A stretch of 14,660 nt of DNA, from NCBI GenBank assembly GCA_002780705.1, contig PEUP01000033.1, positions 2,845 through 17,504 on the forward strand. Reading direction: 5' to 3'. A model generated the notes under the pieces. That model worked only from the letters and a program-made list of their open reading frames with translations. It had not been told where the DNA came from and did no database searches. Every line of letters starts with the position of its first letter. Within the stretch, counting starts at the first letter, position 1. The DNA comes from Elusimicrobia bacterium CG03_land_8_20_14_0_80_50_18 (lineage in GTDB: Bacteria; CG03). Positions 13,421-14,660 of the stretch are shown here, piece by piece. A program made the position numbers and the translations under genes.

Positions 13421-14660
13421 ACAGAGAACGATAGCGAAGGAAGTTTCTTTGAAGGGCGTGGGTCTGCACACGGGACAAAAAACATCCGTGACTTTCAAGC
13501 CGGCGGAAGTCAACGCCGGAGTTTTTTTTATGAAAAACGGCGTCAAGATCATACCCGACGCCTCAATCGTGTCCAACACCGTGCGGGGCACGACGGTGGG
13601 TGAGGGCGAGAACGCGGTCAACACCGTGGAGCATATCCTCGCGGCTTTTGTCGGCATGGGGATAGATAACATCTGCGTTGAGATCACAGCGGACGAGCCG
13701 CCCATAGGAGACGGAAGCGCCATGCCTTTCGTGAAGATGATAGAGGAAGCGGGTGTGGTGGAACAGGATGAGGAAAAAAAATACTACACGCCCTCAATGA
13801 AAATATCCTATTCCGACAACGAGGCGAAGGTGGAAGCGCTTCCCTCCGGCCGATTCAAGGTGACAGCGGAGATAGAATATGAGCATTCTTTCATCCGCCG
13901 TCAGCGTCTGGAAATCATCATTGACGAGGAAGTCTTTAAAAAAGAAATCGCGCCCGCCAAAACATACTGCTTTGATTATGAGATAGAACAGCTTGAGGCC
14001 ATAGGCCTCGCCAAAGGCGGCAGTCTCAAGAACGCCATAGTGATAGGAGAGAAAGGAATACACAACAGGGAGCTGATGACTTTTGAGGACGAGTTTGTGC
14101 GCCACAAGATTCTGGATCTCATGGGAGATCTGTTCCTGATAGGGCGTCCCGTCAAGGCGGACATCACTTCTTTCTGCGGCGGGCACAGCTCCAACACGGC
14201 CCTGGCGAAACTTTTTCTCAAAGACATAGAGCTGACCGGAGGCGGAGTGATTCCCGTATATCCAATGGAGCTGGATCTGGAAGGCGTTAAATCCGTTATA
14301 CCCCATCGGCCGCCTTTCCTTTTTGTTGACAGAGTGACCATCACCGAAGAGGCCGTCGCGGCTACAGGCCATCGTCTCATCAGGCCGGATGAATGGTTTT
14401 TCAAGGGGCATTTTCCCGAAAGGCCGGTGCTGCCGGGCGTGCTGATCACGGAAGCCCTCGCGCAGACGGCATGCGTTCTTCTTCTTTCAAAGCCGGGCTG
14501 GAAGAGTAAACTGCCTTTTTTCATGGGGATAAATAATGTGAAATTCAGAAGGCCGGTGAATCCGGGCGACGAGCTCACGCTGAAGGTGGAAATTATCAGG
14601 CCCAGGATGAGAGGCGGCAAAGCCGCCGGCCGGGCCTATGTGGGCGATGCGCTGGTTTGC
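13413..14660 (+). CDS. lpxC-fabZ: LpxC-FabZ bifunctional fusion, 3' end beyond window
   Basis: One frame runs from ATG 13413, with AGGGGG (13401-13406) 6 bases before it, to the last base: 416 codons with no stop. Residues 1-280 or so are LpxC, the zinc deacetylase that commits to lipid A: SLKGVGLHTG, VNTVEHILAAF (Glu73, zinc His74), RHKILDLMGD (His231, Asp235) and CGGHSSNTALA (His258). From about 287 comes FabZ, the 3-hydroxyacyl-ACP dehydratase: IPHRPPFLFVD, GHFPERPVLPGV (catalytic His333) and TEALAQTA (catalytic Glu347). The join has no stop or new start, so the fusion is real in this sequence. Such fusions are known in Bacteroidota and some uncultured diderms. It couples lipid A commitment to the dehydratase drawing on the same 3-hydroxyacyl-ACP pool. 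The truncation is only the window edge. Confidence 0.96.
   Translation, partial: MAKQRTIAKEVSLKGVGLHTGQKTSVTFKPAEVNAGVFFMKNGVKIIPDASIVSNTVRGTTVGEGENAVNTVEHILAAFVGMGIDNICVEITADEPPIGDGSAMPFVKMIEEAGVVEQDEEKKYYTPSMKISYSDNEAKVEALPSGRFKVTAEIEYEHSFIRRQRLEIIIDEEVFKKEIAPAKTYCFDYEIEQLEAIGLAKGGSLKNAIVIGEKGIHNRELMTFEDEFVRHKILDLMGDLFLIGRPVKADITSFCGGHSSNTALAKLFLKDIELTGGGVIPVYPMELDLEGVKSVIPHRPPFLFVDRVTITEEAVAATGHRLIRPDEWFFKGHFPERPVLPGVLITEALAQTACVLLLSKPGWKSKLPFFMGINNVKFRRPVNPGDELTLKVEIIRPRMRGGKAAGRAYVGDALVC

Noticed and set aside
13794..14620. Two long minus-strand open frames opposite lpxC-fabZ
   Set aside because: They overlap each other and a plus-strand frame with intact LpxC and FabZ motifs, so they are shadows of its codon use.

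Overview
The window is one densely packed, single-strand gene cluster from a Gram-negative (lipid A-making, BamA-containing) bacterium. It has mid-range GC by eye and a marked use of AUA for isoleucine and AGG/AGA for arginine. The fused LpxC-FabZ, the Bam/Skp/Lpx block and the codon use suggest an uncultured diderm lineage (Omnitrophota/Elusimicrobia-like or another PVC/FCB-affiliated group). The exact phylum is a low-confidence inference.

Layout: positions 2-187 hold the C-terminal end of an IS30-family transposase. It is followed in the same frame by a small orphan winged-helix ORF (200-376) that looks like a gene remnant. Positions 377-617 hold short repeats and a GGGACA/TGTCCC palindrome and no convincing gene. 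From about 618 to the window end there are twelve plus-strand genes with almost no gaps: xseA, xseB, a short-chain prenyl transferase, dxs, trpF, trpB, trpA, accD, a glutamate dehydrogenase, bamA, a Skp/OmpH chaperone, lpxD and an lpxC-fabZ fusion cut by the window edge. Most junctions are ATGA/GTGA or longer overlaps, so the run reads as one translationally coupled superoperon.

Functionally it joins four modules: DNA repair (exonuclease VII) with isoprenoid supply (Dxs plus prenyl synthase); the last steps of tryptophan synthesis; fatty-acid entry (AccD) with nitrogen metabolism (Gdh); and outer-membrane building (BamA, Skp, LpxD, LpxC-FabZ). The malonyl-CoA/acyl-ACP supply links accD to the lipid A genes.

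The core genes are ordinary; the unusual structure lies in what has been inserted into them. A 75-bp palindromic REP/MITE-like element lies inside the 5' end of bamA and encodes most of the n-region and part of the hydrophobic core of its signal peptide. Two smaller related or similar palindromes sit at the 5' extension and at the 3' end of xseA, the latter abutting the xseB ribosome binding site. A nearly perfect 72-bp in-frame tandem duplication lies in the skp gene. No CRISPR array, tRNA, rRNA or clearly new multi-gene system was seen.
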